Positions 1 through 6,313 of a stretch of 6,723 bases of DNA are shown in pieces (positions within the stretch are counted from its first letter, which is position 1; every line of letters starts with the position of its first letter). The stretch lies in the NCBI GenBank assembly GCA_012798365.1, contig JAAZNH010000068.1:1-6723 (forward strand), read 5' to 3'. The position numbers were made by a program, and so were the translations under genes. Source of the stretch: Methanomicrobiales archaeon. GTDB taxonomy: Archaea > Halobacteriota > Methanomicrobia > Methanomicrobiales > Methanospirillaceae. The notes beneath the pieces were generated by a model. That model was not told the origin of the DNA. It did not search any database and saw nothing but the letters and a program-made list of their open reading frames with translations.

Positions 1-1
1 A

Positions 2-1762
2 GCCGGTCCGCTCCTCACTCTCGGGGGTGCCATCTTCTGGAAACCTGCCGGCAGTACGGATCCCCCGGCGTTTCTCCTGCCAAAAAAAGATGCAGAGCGG
101 GTCCTGCTCAGCACCGCGTTCTCGGCCTCTTCTCCAAATCAGTTCCACGAGATCCTGGTAGCGGAACCGGCCGCCGGGGACGGGGTGGAGCTGGCAGATC
201 TCTTCCGCGACATCATCCGGCACAGGAAGGCTGCACGGAATGACTGCCCGCCGGTCATCAGCGGGGTCCTGTACGCCGGGATCCGCTATCCCGCCCTGCC
301 CTCATCAGGAGCGGAGAAAACCCTGGCTGCCTGCGGTCTCTGCATCGATACCACGGCCGCGATGGCATCCCGTGACCGGGAAGCACTCGGGACAATCCTT
401 TGCCAGGATGCCGGGGACAATCACGACACCGGTCTTTTCCTGTACCAGTACGGGCTGATCTTTGATTCACCCCCGGCATTTTCCACCCGGGATATCTCCC
501 GGCTCGTTGCAGCAACCGTTGCCAAAGAGCCCTGCACGGACCTTGTCCGGCTCTCTCCCGCAACACGGATACACCGGGCGATCATCGGGATAAGTTACCT
601 TTCAGGAATGGAAAATACCGAGCAGATGCCCATCTGGATCAACGGTGAGTGCCCCGGCTGGAACAAAACCTACGAGACCATCACCCGCTGGCTGCATCCC
701 GGGTGTACCGACCTTGAGCTCGTTCCCCTGACCGGCGGGTATTCCGGCACGCTCGTCTTCCGGGTCAGCGCCCGGGACAGCCGGGGCCGGCTGACGATGC
801 CGCTTGTCATGAAACTCGGGAGCTGGCCGCTGATCGAGGCCGAGATCCGCGGGTACACGGATCACGTGAAACGGTACATCCAGAACAATGCAACCCAGAT
901 CATCGAGACGGACCGCATCGGGGAATACGGGGGGATCCTGTACAATTTCGTCGGGATTGGAGGGGCGGAGAGCAGAATCTACTCGCTCGAGGACTATTAC
1001 CTGTCCCATGCACCAGACGAGATCCTGCCGGTTTTTGACTCCCTCTTCAATGTCGTGCTGAAGGGTTGGTACGCGGAGCCGAAGAGAAAAGAGATCGCCC
1101 TGTACCAGGAATACAACCGGTTCTGGAAATATGAGCTGATCCGGGAATACGCCAGGACATGGTTTGGCGCAACACCGGACATGGAGGAGATCGACCTCCC
1201 CTTCGGCCTCGGGCGGTCGGTCAATCCCCTCTGGTTTGTCGAGAAGGTCATGCCCGGCCGGATGTCACAGACGCTCTCCGTGTATGAGAGCTCAGTGCAC
1301 TGCGACCTGAACATGAAAAATGTCCTGATGGACGAGAAGATGAACATGTGGCTGATCGATTTTGCCGACACAAAATACTCGCATATCCTGCGGGACATCA
1401 TCAAGCTCGAAGCGGTCATGAAAGGCGAGATGGTGCCGGTCAGTTCACGGCAGACACTGGAAGAACTTGCACTCCTGGATGCCCGGTTCCTCGCGGTTCG
1501 TTCACTCACGGAGATCCCGGATCTCCCCGGTTCCATCGGCGACCCGGCCATGGACAAGGCGTTCCGGGTTGTCCTAAACCTCCGCCGGCATGCAAACCGG
1601 ATCACGGTCGATGACCATGACATCACGCAATATTACCTTGGCCTCCTGCCGTACACCCTGAACCTGCTCTCCTATGTTTCAGTCAATGACTACCAGAAGG
1701 AGTACGGGTGGATTGCCTCCTCGCTGATCTGCAGACAACTGATGAATTCCAGTCCCCGGTAA
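2..1762 (+). CDS. Kinase-like (TCAD9/APH-like) protein, 5' end cut off by window
   Basis: The frame is open from base 2 to the TAA at 1760-1762, giving at least 586 residues; the true start lies upstream. An internal GTG at 185 is possible but nothing supports it, and the codons before it look equally coding. The C-terminal ~340 residues show a protein-kinase/phosphotransferase fold (numbering from base 2): a Gly-rich LTGGYSG loop near 243-249, a candidate ATP-binding Lys in VMKLG near 271, a Glu in AEIRGY near 280-282, the catalytic-loop pattern HCDLNMKN at 433-440 and the metal-binding LIDFAD near 451-456. His, Asp, Asn and the second Asp are all present, so catalysis is plausible. The layout recalls Ternary-complex-associated domain 9 (TCAD9) of NTP-dependent conflict systems, a call made from memory. 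The first ~180 residues match nothing I recognise. There is no signal peptide or membrane segment in the visible part. The partner genes are probably upstream. Alternative: a generic APH-family small-molecule kinase. Confidence 0.65.
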   Translation, partial: AGPLLTLGGAIFWKPAGSTDPPAFLLPKKDAERVLLSTAFSASSPNQFHEILVAEPAAGDGVELADLFRDIIRHRKAARNDCPPVISGVLYAGIRYPALPSSGAEKTLAACGLCIDTTAAMASRDREALGTILCQDAGDNHDTGLFLYQYGLIFDSPPAFSTRDISRLVAATVAKEPCTDLVRLSPATRIHRAIIGISYLSGMENTEQMPIWINGECPGWNKTYETITRWLHPGCTDLELVPLTGGYSGTLVFRVSARDSRGRLTMPLVMKLGSWPLIEAEIRGYTDHVKRYIQNNATQIIETDRIGEYGGILYNFVGIGGAESRIYSLEDYYLSHAPDEILPVFDSLFNVVLKGWYAEPKRKEIALYQEYNRFWKYELIREYARTWFGATPDMEEIDLPFGLGRSVNPLWFVEKVMPGRMSQTLSVYESSVHCDLNMKNVLMDEKMNMWLIDFADTKYSHILRDIIKLEAVMKGEMVPVSSRQTLEELALLDARFLAVRSLTEIPDLPGSIGDPAMDKAFRVVLNLRRHANRITVDDHDITQYYLGLLPYTLNLLSYVSVNDYQKEYGWIASSLICRQLMNSSPR

Positions 1763-1763
1763 G

Positions 1764-1806
1764 CGGGGCCTGCACTAATACAGCCCGGTCAGCGCCCCGG
1801 TTTTTT
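1764..1806 (+). terminator. Hairpin plus T-tract terminator after the kinase-like gene
   Basis: The inverted repeat CGGGGC (1764-1769) / GCCCCG (1794-1799) has a 24-base loop and is followed at once by six T (1801-1806) and a further pyrimidine-rich stretch. It begins two bases after the stop codon. In archaea the T-tract alone can end transcription, so it probably insulates the M23 gene from the upstream unit. The long loop makes the hairpin itself less certain than the T-tract. Confidence 0.6.
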
Positions 1807-1834
1807 CTCCTTTGCACCCAAGAAAAGATCACGG

Positions 1835-1842
1835 TTTTTATT
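1835..1842 (+). promoter_or_regulatory. Candidate TATA box for the M23 lipoprotein gene
   Basis: The AT-rich element TTTTTATT sits about 37 bases before the ATG at 1876. Archaeal initiation about 25 bases downstream of the box centre would place the RNA start near 1864 and leave a leader of roughly a dozen bases. No Shine-Dalgarno-like sequence precedes the ATG, which agrees with a very short leader. The match to an archaeal TATA consensus is only moderate. Confidence 0.4.
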
Positions 1843-1875
1843 ACCCGGTAAACTAACAACCGGTCTGTTTCCATC

Positions 1876-3138
1876 ATGTCTCCAGGCCAGACCATGCTCT
1901 TCCTCCTTATCGGCATTGCCGTAATTATAGCCGGTTGCACCCAGCCGGCGGCACAGCCTGCACAGGTTCCAGCAACAACAGTGCCAGTACAACAGCAGAA
2001 CACACCCCAGGCTCCGCTCGTGACCATGACCAACCCGGTCGCACCCATCCCGTTTGCCAGCACCAAAGGCATCAACCTTGCCTATGAGCTTGAACTGAAC
2101 GGCCTTGACCAGGCCGCTGAAGTGCCGGAGAAGATCGAGGTCCTTGACGCTGAAACCGGAGCCGTCATCTACACCCCGGACAGAGCAGTCTTTAAGAAAA
2201 CCTGGCAGCCCGCATCGAATCCCCTGCCAACCGCAGAAGAGCGGATGAACGGCACGCTGAAACTGAGTGTCCCGCGTATCTCCATCTGGTTCAAGGTGCA
2301 GCCCGACGCTGTTCCGGACACACTCACGCACCGCCTCACGCTTAACCGCAGCGCCCCCGGCCAGCCACCCCGGGTAATAACCGGAGGAGAAGTGACCGTA
2401 CGAAAGGACCTGAAGCCGGTTGTTATCAGCTCGCCCATGAAGGGGGCCGGCTGGGTGACGATGGAGACGACACTTCCTACCACCCATCATTTCCTGATGC
2501 CGGTCACCATCAACAATATCACCACAGTTGACCAGCGGTATGCCCAGGACTGGTTCTACATCGACCCGGTCTCGGGGAATGCTGCGCATGACAACGCAAC
2601 CCTTGCAAGGAACTTCTATGGCTATGGAAAGGAGCTCCTTGCAGTAGCCGAAGGAACGGTGGTCGAGGCAAAAGACGGGGTTCCGGAAAACGAGATCATC
2701 TACCAGAAGATCCCGTTTGCATTCGAGACCGGCACCGGCAACACGGTGGTTATCGATATCGGGAACGGTAAATATGCCGGGTACTGCCATATGGTCCCCG
2801 GCTCGATCCGTGTGAAGAAAGGTGACCGGGTCAGGGAGGGCGATGTCATCGGCCTGCTTGGCAACACCGGCCAGTCTGATGTGCCGCATCTCCATTTTGA
2901 GGTGGTCACGGGCAAGCCCTCCATCATTGGCGGGGAGGGATATCCCTATGTCTTCCGGAACTACCACCAGATGGCTGATCCCATCAGCGAGGAAGAGATG
3001 CAGGCAGGAGATGCAAACCCGAAATACCAGGGCCACAACGCATGGATCTATTTTGGCGATTATGTCCACTTCTTTAAAGAACCGCAGCCCCGGACAGAGA
3101 TGCTGCAGGAGAACTGGGAAGTCGTCAGCTTCCCCTGA
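1876..3138 (+). CDS. M23-family (LytM-like) metallopeptidase lipoprotein
   Basis: The product has 420 residues. A hydrophobic signal ends in the lipobox IAGC with Cys21 as the expected lipidation site, followed by a Pro/Ala/Gln/Thr-rich linker (~22-58), a beta-rich, probably Ig-like region (~60-180) and an M23 domain (~180-375). Zinc and catalytic residues are visible: His204/His205, Asp225 in QRYAQDW, His305 in YCHM, and His338/His340 in PHLHFEV. The G-T-V and G-D-V-I-G-x-x-G-N-T-G strands typical of LytM folds are intact, so it should be active. Family members are zinc endopeptidases that mostly cut bacterial peptidoglycan cross-bridges. The protein would be anchored outside the membrane. 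ATG 1876 is the first start after an in-frame TAA at 1849; ATG 1894 (Met7) is a possible shorter start. It is followed after 117 bases by another exported hydrolase on the same strand. The substrate in an archaeon without peptidoglycan is unknown. Confidence 0.92.
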   Translation: MSPGQTMLFLLIGIAVIIAGCTQPAAQPAQVPATTVPVQQQNTPQAPLVTMTNPVAPIPFASTKGINLAYELELNGLDQAAEVPEKIEVLDAETGAVIYTPDRAVFKKTWQPASNPLPTAEERMNGTLKLSVPRISIWFKVQPDAVPDTLTHRLTLNRSAPGQPPRVITGGEVTVRKDLKPVVISSPMKGAGWVTMETTLPTTHHFLMPVTINNITTVDQRYAQDWFYIDPVSGNAAHDNATLARNFYGYGKELLAVAEGTVVEAKDGVPENEIIYQKIPFAFETGTGNTVVIDIGNGKYAGYCHMVPGSIRVKKGDRVREGDVIGLLGNTGQSDVPHLHFEVVTGKPSIIGGEGYPYVFRNYHQMADPISEEEMQAGDANPKYQGHNAWIYFGDYVHFFKEPQPRTEMLQENWEVVSFP

Positions 3139-3225
3139 TTTTTTCCGATGCGCCAGTGCTGGCCGTCCAACACCGCCGCCGGACCGTTCACTCAATACAA
3201 ATCATTTCAGATGGGGATCAAAGGG

Positions 3226-3250
3226 TTTAATGCCTAAAAAAAACGAGAGG
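3226..3250 (+). promoter_or_regulatory. Candidate TATA-like box and Shine-Dalgarno for the C45 hydrolase
   Basis: Between the M23 stop and ATG 3256 there is a TTTAAT box (3226-3231), then an A8 run, then GAGAGG (3245-3250) five bases before the ATG. GAGG is a fair Shine-Dalgarno match and supports this start. If TTTAAT is the promoter, the transcript would begin close to the ATG and exclude the Shine-Dalgarno, so the promoter may instead lie nearer 3194-3203 (AATACAAAT), or the gene may be co-transcribed with the M23 gene. A T6 run (3139-3144) directly after the M23 stop is only a weak terminator signal. Confidence 0.4.
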
Positions 3251-3255
3251 CGTGC

Positions 3256-4467
3256 ATGAAACGGTTCATCGCCCTTCTGGTCATCATCCTGCTGATCACA
3301 CCCGCTGCTGCATTCACCCTGTCCGATCGGTTCTTCATGAAAAAACCCCTGGAGACGGATCTGGTCTATGTTGCCTCTTTTGAAGGGGGACACCGGTTCC
3401 AGGCAGGGGACTACCCGGTCATTGTCCTGAAGGGGACGTACTGGGAGATGGGCCGGCAGTACGGCGGGCTGATGAAGAAGGAACTCAACGAAGAGTACTC
3501 GTTCCTCCTTGCCTCCATGGAAAAACGCGGGTACACAAAGGAACAGGTACGGGCAATGGAGAGGGATGCTTCAGCCATGTACCCGGAGCGGCTGAAGGAA
3601 GTATTCCGTGGTATGTCGGAAACAACAGGGCTTTCCTATGATGATATCATCGCCCTCTACAACGGCGGTATCATCTACCTGATGGTACCTCCTGCGCCGG
3701 CATCCTGTTCCTACCTTGCGGCATGGGGTGATTACACTACTGACGGTACGGTTATCGCTTCCCGCAACTGGGACCTGCCTGATGCAATCCTGCCGTTCAA
3801 TGCCTGGAATGTTGTTGCCATTTACCGCCCGTCTGATGGCAGCAATGCGGTCGCGACCGTGGGGCCGGCCGGTATGCGGCCGGAGACGCTGATGAACAGC
3901 AAAGGGCTCTTCATAGCGGATGACAACTCCGGGATAGCAGACCTCGATGTCGCGGACAGCAACCGCCCGGACCTTGTTACTGAATTCTTCCGGTTCATGC
4001 TCGATTATTCAGAACTTGAGAGCCTCAAAATGGGCCTTCAGGGCACAGCCCCGGATGTACCGTGGATCGTGGATGTTGCCGGGCCGGAGAACGCCATGGT
4101 GCTCGAGATGATGACCAACAAGACCCGGGTCCACAGCGGGGATGGCGTGGTTGCCGCCGCCAACCACTTCACGGACCCGGCATGGGGACTCCCTGAAGCG
4201 CCGGCCCATTCGTCCTCCCGCTACAACGGCCTCCTCAAGCTCGCCGGCGAGGCCAAAGGATCGATCAATCCCGAAAAGATGATGGCTATACGCGATGTGA
4301 GGTTTGAGAACGGGGGGGCAACCTTCTACCACTCAGGACTGGGAGGCAGCCCGTACTCGACTATTCACCAGGTTGTCTTTGTGCCTGCGACAAAAACACT
4401 CTGGCTGAAGACCACGGAGGAGGCTTGGCAGAGGGTCGAACTCCGGCCGCTCTTCGGGGCAGAATAA
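3256..4467 (+). CDS. Exported C45-type Ntn hydrolase (acyltransferase/amidase-like)
   Basis: The product has 403 residues. It opens with a Sec-type signal peptide (Lys2, Arg3, hydrophobic 4-15, cleavage likely near the AAA at 17-19). A helical region with the family-like G-x-x-x-E-M-G-x-Q-Y-G pattern (60-70) comes next, then the expected N-terminal nucleophile Cys151 in ASCSYLAAWG and the RNWD motif (170-173). NHF (303-305) and SSSRY (319-323) lie further on. This order fits peptidase family C45 (acyl-CoA:6-aminopenicillanate acyltransferase-like), Ntn hydrolases that self-cleave before Cys and then act on amide bonds. The residue before Cys151 is Ser, whereas the fungal enzyme has Gly. With its signal peptide the enzyme would act outside the cytoplasmic membrane. 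It lies 117 bases downstream of the M23 lipoprotein on the same strand, which suggests joint use, though co-transcription is unproven. The substrate is unknown; choloylglycine-hydrolase-like activity is the nearest alternative. Confidence 0.85.
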   Translation: MKRFIALLVIILLITPAAAFTLSDRFFMKKPLETDLVYVASFEGGHRFQAGDYPVIVLKGTYWEMGRQYGGLMKKELNEEYSFLLASMEKRGYTKEQVRAMERDASAMYPERLKEVFRGMSETTGLSYDDIIALYNGGIIYLMVPPAPASCSYLAAWGDYTTDGTVIASRNWDLPDAILPFNAWNVVAIYRPSDGSNAVATVGPAGMRPETLMNSKGLFIADDNSGIADLDVADSNRPDLVTEFFRFMLDYSELESLKMGLQGTAPDVPWIVDVAGPENAMVLEMMTNKTRVHSGDGVVAAANHFTDPAWGLPEAPAHSSSRYNGLLKLAGEAKGSINPEKMMAIRDVRFENGGATFYHSGLGGSPYSTIHQVVFVPATKTLWLKTTEEAWQRVELRPLFGAE

Positions 4468-4483
4468 TTTTTTTGGTTTTTTT
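4468..4483 (+). terminator. Double T7 tract ending the C45 hydrolase transcript
   Basis: Directly after the TAA come seven T (4468-4474), two G and seven more T (4477-4483). Tandem T-tracts of this kind are the usual archaeal termination signal. The gene that follows is on the opposite strand, so a stop here is expected. Confidence 0.7.
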
Positions 4484-4500
4484 GGCAACGAGAAAAACGG

Positions 4501-4588
4501 GCAGTAAAAAAACTGCTCCTAATCAATCAGCCAACACCAAATGGTGTTCACCGGCACATTATGGGGAAACGCCGGTTCCCCAAAAAAA
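4501..4588 (-). terminator. T-tracts and hairpins ending the HAD gene transcript
   Basis: Read on the minus strand, the 120 bases past the HAD stop contain two T7 tracts (complement of 4582-4588 and 4506-4512). The first lies beside the inverted repeat TGGGGAA (4562-4568) / TTCCCCA (4576-4582), loop seven bases. The second forms the loop of GCAGT (4501-4505) / ACTGC (4512-4516). The T-tracts fit archaeal termination. The hairpins are not in the classical hairpin-then-T order on this strand, so their role is uncertain. Confidence 0.5.
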
Positions 4589-4621
4589 GACCGTGGGGAT
4601 GATGATGTGTTTCCTCACTAC

Positions 4622-5578
4622 CTATGGCCGGAACCCGGAAGAAAAGATGATGCGCCAGTCCTTTTTCATATCAACAACTATCCATCCCTCACCCGGGGCC
4701 ATGGCAAGGGCTTTTTTTGCGCTCCCGATTGGAAGGGCCGGATCATATGCTTCATATGCCCACTCGCGATCGCTGTCCGTGTGATGGAGGAGCCCGCAAA
4801 AATGCGGACCGTCGCCGGACGCGACCCACCGGAGCATGGCAATGTCGCCATCCGCGTTCCCGAAGGCAAAGACCGGGCGCCGTCCGATGAAATGGTGAAT
4901 GGCAACCGGTTTCTCGTCACCTTCATCATACACTTCCAGCACCGGCAGCCGGACGAGGGCCGGTTTCCCGTCACGGGACGCGAACTGCAACCGGATGCTC
5001 GACCCGATGACCTGTTCACGCGGGATGCTATACACCGACTCGATCCAGGGCCGCAGGAAATCGATCCCGCTTGCAGAGACAAGGTACACCCTGAACCGGT
5101 TTGCCTGCAGGAATGCGATGAGTTCCAGCATGGGCTGGTACACCATCTCCGTATACGGGCGGCCGGTCTTCGGGTGGCGGGCTGTTGCCATCCATGTCCT
5201 GACATCGCGTTCGAACTCGTCCGTGGTCATGCCGGCATACGTGGCTGCAAGGACGCGGGCAAATACCCCGATCCCGAGCTTCAGCGCCCCGATCATGTCG
5301 CCTGCAAGAACTTCTTTGAAGGGCGACTCGCCGCTCCATTCCGGGTGTGCGGGAGCCATTGCCCGGGCCCGGTCGGCCGTGAATGCAAACTGGGCATATA
5401 CCGGCATCTCCGGACAGAGGGTCCCGTCATGATCAAAGACCGCGATACGCTCCGCTATGGGGATGAACTCCGGGTGGCCGGAGGTGGTGACGCGGTTGAC
5501 AAATCCGATTATCGCTTCCTTTGCCGCACCTTCATGCCATGAAGGAAGCGGATCCCGTGCACGTGACAGGAGGGACAT
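4622..5578 (-). CDS. HAD-superfamily hydrolase (phosphatase-like)
   Basis: Starting at the ATG whose first base is 5578, the product has 318 residues. HAD motifs in order: DHDGT (49-53; nucleophile Asp49, acid/base Asp51), a helical C1-type cap of about 115 residues, motif II VSASG with Ser168, a basic residue for motif III (Arg233/234 or Lys224), and motif IV GNADGD (240-245). Stretches such as LPSWHEG near the N-terminus, RHPKTGRPYTEMVYQPMLE in the cap and GRRPVFAFGN resemble a HAD family widespread in bacteria, whose members usually have DNDGT and often a signal peptide. No hydrophobic leader is visible here, so a cytoplasmic location is likely. A TTG at 5644 would add 22 polar residues, but the homology begins only after the ATG and a TATA-like box fits the ATG better. 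Its activity is probably hydrolysis of a small phosphomonoester; substrate unknown. It converges with the C45 gene and diverges from the DUF2769-like gene. Acquisition from bacteria is possible but unproven. Confidence 0.9.
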   Translation of the reverse strand: MSLLSRARDPLPSWHEGAAKEAIIGFVNRVTTSGHPEFIPIAERIAVFDHDGTLCPEMPVYAQFAFTADRARAMAPAHPEWSGESPFKEVLAGDMIGALKLGIGVFARVLAATYAGMTTDEFERDVRTWMATARHPKTGRPYTEMVYQPMLELIAFLQANRFRVYLVSASGIDFLRPWIESVYSIPREQVIGSSIRLQFASRDGKPALVRLPVLEVYDEGDEKPVAIHHFIGRRPVFAFGNADGDIAMLRWVASGDGPHFCGLLHHTDSDREWAYEAYDPALPIGSAKKALAMAPGEGWIVVDMKKDWRIIFSSGFRP

Positions 5579-5608
5579 GGTTGCCTGAGTCAGAGAAGGA
5601 TCGGTTCG

Positions 5609-5616
5609 GTTATGAA
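5609..5616 (-). promoter_or_regulatory. Candidate TATA box for the HAD gene
   Basis: On the minus strand this reads TTCATAAC, about 34 bases ahead of the ATG at 5578. A start site some 25 bases downstream would give a leader near ten bases. No good Shine-Dalgarno precedes the ATG. A second AT-rich stretch (CTTTTGATAAAG, complement of about 5725-5736) could serve a longer transcript beginning at the TTG. Confidence 0.35.
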
Positions 5617-5649
5617 CCTGCCGGTCGCGGCGTGAAGGTGACAAACGCG

Positions 5650-5675
5650 TCCTGCGGGATCCCGGAACCGCAGGA
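5650..5675. repeat. 8-bp inverted repeat in the divergent intergenic region
   Basis: TCCTGCGG (5650-5657) and CCGCAGGA (5668-5675) are perfect inverted copies around a ten-base centre. The site lies between the divergent HAD and DUF2769-like genes, upstream of the HAD promoter candidate, so it could be a regulator-binding site or an RNA hairpin. The same spacer has GGGATC three times (5656, 5692, 5716) and a short stem GCGGG/CCCGC (5740-5744/5749-5753). A function is not established. Confidence 0.4.
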
Positions 5676-5794
5676 TTGAGGGTGTCCGGAAGGGATCCCC
5701 TCCTCCGGGGGAACAGGGATCAGCGCTTTATCAAAAGACGCGGGTATTCCCGCAAGCCTTGCAGTCATGCACGCCGATAACCAATAAAAAGATC

Positions 5795-5801
5795 TATAAA
5801 T
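5795..5801 (+). promoter_or_regulatory. TATA box of the DUF2769-like gene
   Basis: The sequence TATAAAT preceded by the A-rich AAAAAGATC (a possible BRE region) is the best archaeal promoter match in the window. Its centre lies about 27 bases before the ATG at 5825, so transcription would begin at or just before the start codon and the mRNA would be leaderless. This also argues against starts further upstream. Confidence 0.7.
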
Positions 5802-5824
5802 CTGAATGGCCCACGTTTTTCATC

Positions 5825-6073
5825 ATGATTGAAACCACCAACAAGCCCGTGGTTGAGGACACGGAAGAGAACCGTGCGATCTGCAGGAAGTACTGCAGGA
5901 ACTGCCAGAACTACAAGAAGCACCAGCTCGATAAGTTCCAGCCGACCGAGCTTTTCTGTGCCCGGGGCCAGTCATCCTGCACGGGGATGAAGATGATCGG
6001 GTGCTTCTGCACGGGCTGCGAACTCTATGCCAAGTACCACCAGCGGGGCGGTTTCTACTGCGTCCACCGCTGA
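5825..6073 (+). CDS. Small Cys-rich protein, DUF2769-like
   Basis: The product has 82 residues and nine cysteines: C-x3-C-x2-C at 20-27, Cys45 in LFCARG, Cys52, C-x-C-x2-C at 60-65 (GCFCTGC) and Cys79 in FYCV. The order C-C-C / LFC-x2-G-x-S / GC-x-C-x2-C / YxC matches my recollection of DUF2769, a small archaeal family of unknown function. The cysteine spacing suggests binding of zinc or an iron-sulfur cluster. There is no signal peptide or membrane segment, so the protein is probably cytosolic. The ATG is chosen because the TATA box lies about 27 bases upstream; a TTG at 5759 would start upstream of that promoter. It appears to be a single-gene transcript, with a T-rich pyrimidine tract directly after the stop and the HAD gene diverging on the other side. 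The DUF name comes from pattern memory only. Confidence 0.82.
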   Translation: MIETTNKPVVEDTEENRAICRKYCRNCQNYKKHQLDKFQPTELFCARGQSSCTGMKMIGCFCTGCELYAKYHQRGGFYCVHR

Positions 6074-6074
6074 A

Positions 6075-6106
6075 GGTTTCCCTTTTTCCTTTCCTTATCC
6101 CTTTCA
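6075..6106 (+). terminator. Pyrimidine/T-rich tract after the DUF2769-like gene
   Basis: The bases after the TGA are almost all pyrimidines, with runs TTT, TTTTT, TTT and TTT separated by C. No hairpin is seen. Such T-rich tracts directly after a stop codon are typical archaeal terminators. Confidence 0.5.
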
Positions 6107-6280
6107 TGCCCATGTCGTAGGGGGAGATCCGGTTGTAAGTACCTGTTCAACCTGCCTGCCCATCATACAATGGGATACGCGGAGATCACACGGGGATGTG
6201 CCATGGAAGATCCCGGCCCGGGCCCGATCCGTGATGGTCTGCCCCGGCTCGATCCGGAACTGCCAGACCCGGCCGTGAGA

Positions 6281-6313
6281 ATTTCATCGCGATCATGATC
6301 GTGATTCGAAGAA
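6281..6313. repeat. Repeat A copy 1 with GATC-rich palindrome
   Basis: The core ATCGCGATCATGATCGTG (6286-6303) recurs 187 bases downstream with 17 of 18 bases the same. Within it CGATCATGATCG (6290-6301) is a perfect palindrome. The symmetry extends over 6286-6305 with one G/T mismatch. Flanks also match copy 2: ATTTC before and a TTCGAAGAA-like tail after. Confidence 0.65.

Noticed and set aside
997..1626. Open frame of 209 codons on the minus strand
   Set aside because: It is antisense to the kinase-like catalytic region and is Ser/Arg-rich, typical of a shadow frame.
1789..3195. Long open frame (468 codons) on the minus strand
   Set aside because: It is antisense to the M23 gene, whose + strand product has a lipobox and zinc-binding motifs. 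The minus-strand translation shows no family motif.
4562..4588. Classical intrinsic terminator on the + strand (hairpin TGGGGAA/TTCCCCA)
   Set aside because: On the + strand the stem is followed by A7, not T7. The T-tract belongs to the minus strand and precedes the stem there.
4541..5542. Long open frame (333 codons) on the + strand
   Set aside because: It lies opposite the HAD gene, whose minus-strand product carries all four HAD motifs. The + strand translation is rich in Arg, Pro and His with no recognisable domain, so it is a shadow of the GC-rich codon pattern.
5579..5644. TTG start giving a 340-residue HAD protein
   Set aside because: The added 22 residues are polar and unlike the family's N-terminus. 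The ATG at 5578 with a TATA-like box at 5609-5616 fits better, although AGGA a few bases before the TTG leaves some doubt.
6027..6278. Open frame of 83 codons on the + strand
   Set aside because: It overlaps the end of the DUF2769-like gene out of frame, runs through the T-rich terminator tract, and has no promoter or ribosome site.
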